A stretch of DNA of 7,204 nucleotides, from the NCBI GenBank assembly GCA_946482385.1, contig CAMLRI010000103.1, forward strand, positions 1 to 7,204, read 5' to 3'. Origin of the DNA: an uncultured Cellvibrio sp. GTDB taxonomy: Bacteria > Pseudomonadota > Gammaproteobacteria > Pseudomonadales > Cellvibrionaceae. How positions within the stretch are numbered: the first letter of the stretch is position 1; each line of letters starts with the position of its first letter. The position numbers and the translations under genes were made by a program. The notes under the pieces are model-generated. The model saw nothing but the letters and a program-made list of their open reading frames with translations. It was not told where the DNA came from and made no database searches. Shown one piece after another: positions 6,960 to 7,204 of the stretch.

Positions 6960-7204
6960 AGCTCGCCTCCGGAAACCACCATCACTATGTCTTCAGGGGT
7001 GGGCGCCGTCATATTCAGCTCGGATACCGCCGCCTGCTCCACCCGGCTATAGGCCGCCCAAGTGCTCTGTTCCAGCAGGTATTGCCCCCACTGCACCTGC
7101 AATTGCGAGGCCTCGCGGCGCAGGGTTTCCAGCTCGTTAATATCGCGCCGCACTACCTGGGTAGAGGCCACCACCGCCAGCGCCGAGGCAATTACCGCCA
7201 ACCA
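6956..7204 (-). CDS. ftsL: Cell division protein FtsL, 5' end cut by window
   Basis: FtsL is a small bitopic membrane protein that forms the FtsQ-FtsL-FtsB complex and activates the FtsW-FtsI septal synthase. The visible 82 residues run open to the window edge, starting W-L-A-V-I-A. They comprise the second half of a transmembrane helix (about the first 15 visible residues), a periplasmic coiled coil (about 18-50, RRDINELETLRREASQLQ followed by VQWGQYLLEQ), and the conserved end with YSRVEQAAVSELNM and PEDIVMV. This pattern matches the E. coli protein ([21 protein letters not shown] region), which has 121 residues; about 35-40 N-terminal residues are therefore outside the window. A TTG at 7201 could formally be a start but would cut the membrane helix in two, so I read it as an internal leucine. 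The stop overlaps the ftsI start by 4 nt. rsmH (mraW) and mraZ would be expected upstream. Identification rests on the coiled coil, C-terminal pattern and synteny, since FtsL is poorly conserved. Confidence 0.93.
   Translation of the reverse strand, partial: WLAVIASALAVVASTQVVRRDINELETLRREASQLQVQWGQYLLEQSTWAAYSRVEQAAVSELNMTAPTPEDIVMVVSGGEL
6966..6970 (-). promoter_or_regulatory. Strong ribosome binding site of ftsI
   Basis: The minus strand reads CCGGAGGCGAGCTATGAAG, placing a consensus GGAGG 6 nt before the ftsI ATG, inside the last codons of ftsL. This is the best Shine-Dalgarno match among the five starts seen here. It fixes the ftsI start at 6959 and suggests that ftsI is initiated efficiently in addition to any coupling with ftsL. 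Confidence 0.8.

Noticed and set aside
5379..7052. A 557-codon open frame on the plus strand, opposite ftsI and the end of ftsL.
   Set aside because: It is fully antisense to two secure genes, its product is a His-, Gln-, Arg- and Gly-rich string with no recognisable motif, and such frames are common opposite GC-rich genes. I see no ribosome binding site or promoter that would support it.
7199..7201. TTG as a possible start codon of ftsL.
   Set aside because: Using it would remove half of the membrane helix and the cytoplasmic tail; the frame is open to the window edge, so the real start lies outside.

Overview
This window is a continuous block of the division and cell wall (dcw) cluster, entirely on the minus strand. 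Read in the direction of transcription (from 7204 down to 1) it contains ftsL (5' end cut off by the window), ftsI, murE, murF, mraY and murD (3' end cut off). This order is the classical one known from Escherichia coli and other Gammaproteobacteria. Gene content, sequence motifs and lengths (MraY 360 residues, MurF 463, MurE 521, FtsI 613) fit a Gram-negative gammaproteobacterium. MurE carries the DNPR motif of meso-diaminopimelate-adding enzymes, so the peptidoglycan should be of the meso-DAP type. Some sequence flavours (MurD P-loop GSNAKST, FtsI N- and C-terminal tails) recall pseudomonads and their relatives such as Cellvibrionaceae, but that placement is from memory and is tentative.

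Layout: positions 7204-6956 hold the end of ftsL; 6959-5118 ftsI (PBP3); 5118-3553 murE; 3556-2165 murF; 2165-1083 mraY; 1062-1 the first 354 codons of murD. Coding density is practically total. The four upstream junctions overlap by 4, 1, 4 and 1 nt (ATGA, TGATG, ATGA, TAATG), and only mraY-murD has a gap, of 20 nt with its own Shine-Dalgarno sequence. No promoter, terminator, RNA gene, mobile element, repeat array or CRISPR is visible, and no gene-free stretch exceeds 20 nt.

How the genes work together: MurD, MurE and MurF are successive cytoplasmic ATP-dependent ligases that add D-Glu, meso-DAP and D-Ala-D-Ala to UDP-MurNAc-L-Ala. MraY moves the resulting phospho-MurNAc-pentapeptide onto undecaprenyl phosphate in the membrane to give lipid I. 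FtsI crosslinks the finished glycan at the septum, and FtsL, with FtsB and FtsQ, helps recruit and activate the FtsW-FtsI synthase.

I found no previously undescribed system. The points worth a second look are modest: an apparent G+C step between the ftsI-murE half and the murF-mraY-murD half, a GTG start for murD that fits the ribosome binding site better than the nearby ATG, an Ala in the MurD P-loop where Gly is usual in E. coli, and a charged, low-complexity C-terminal tail on FtsI.
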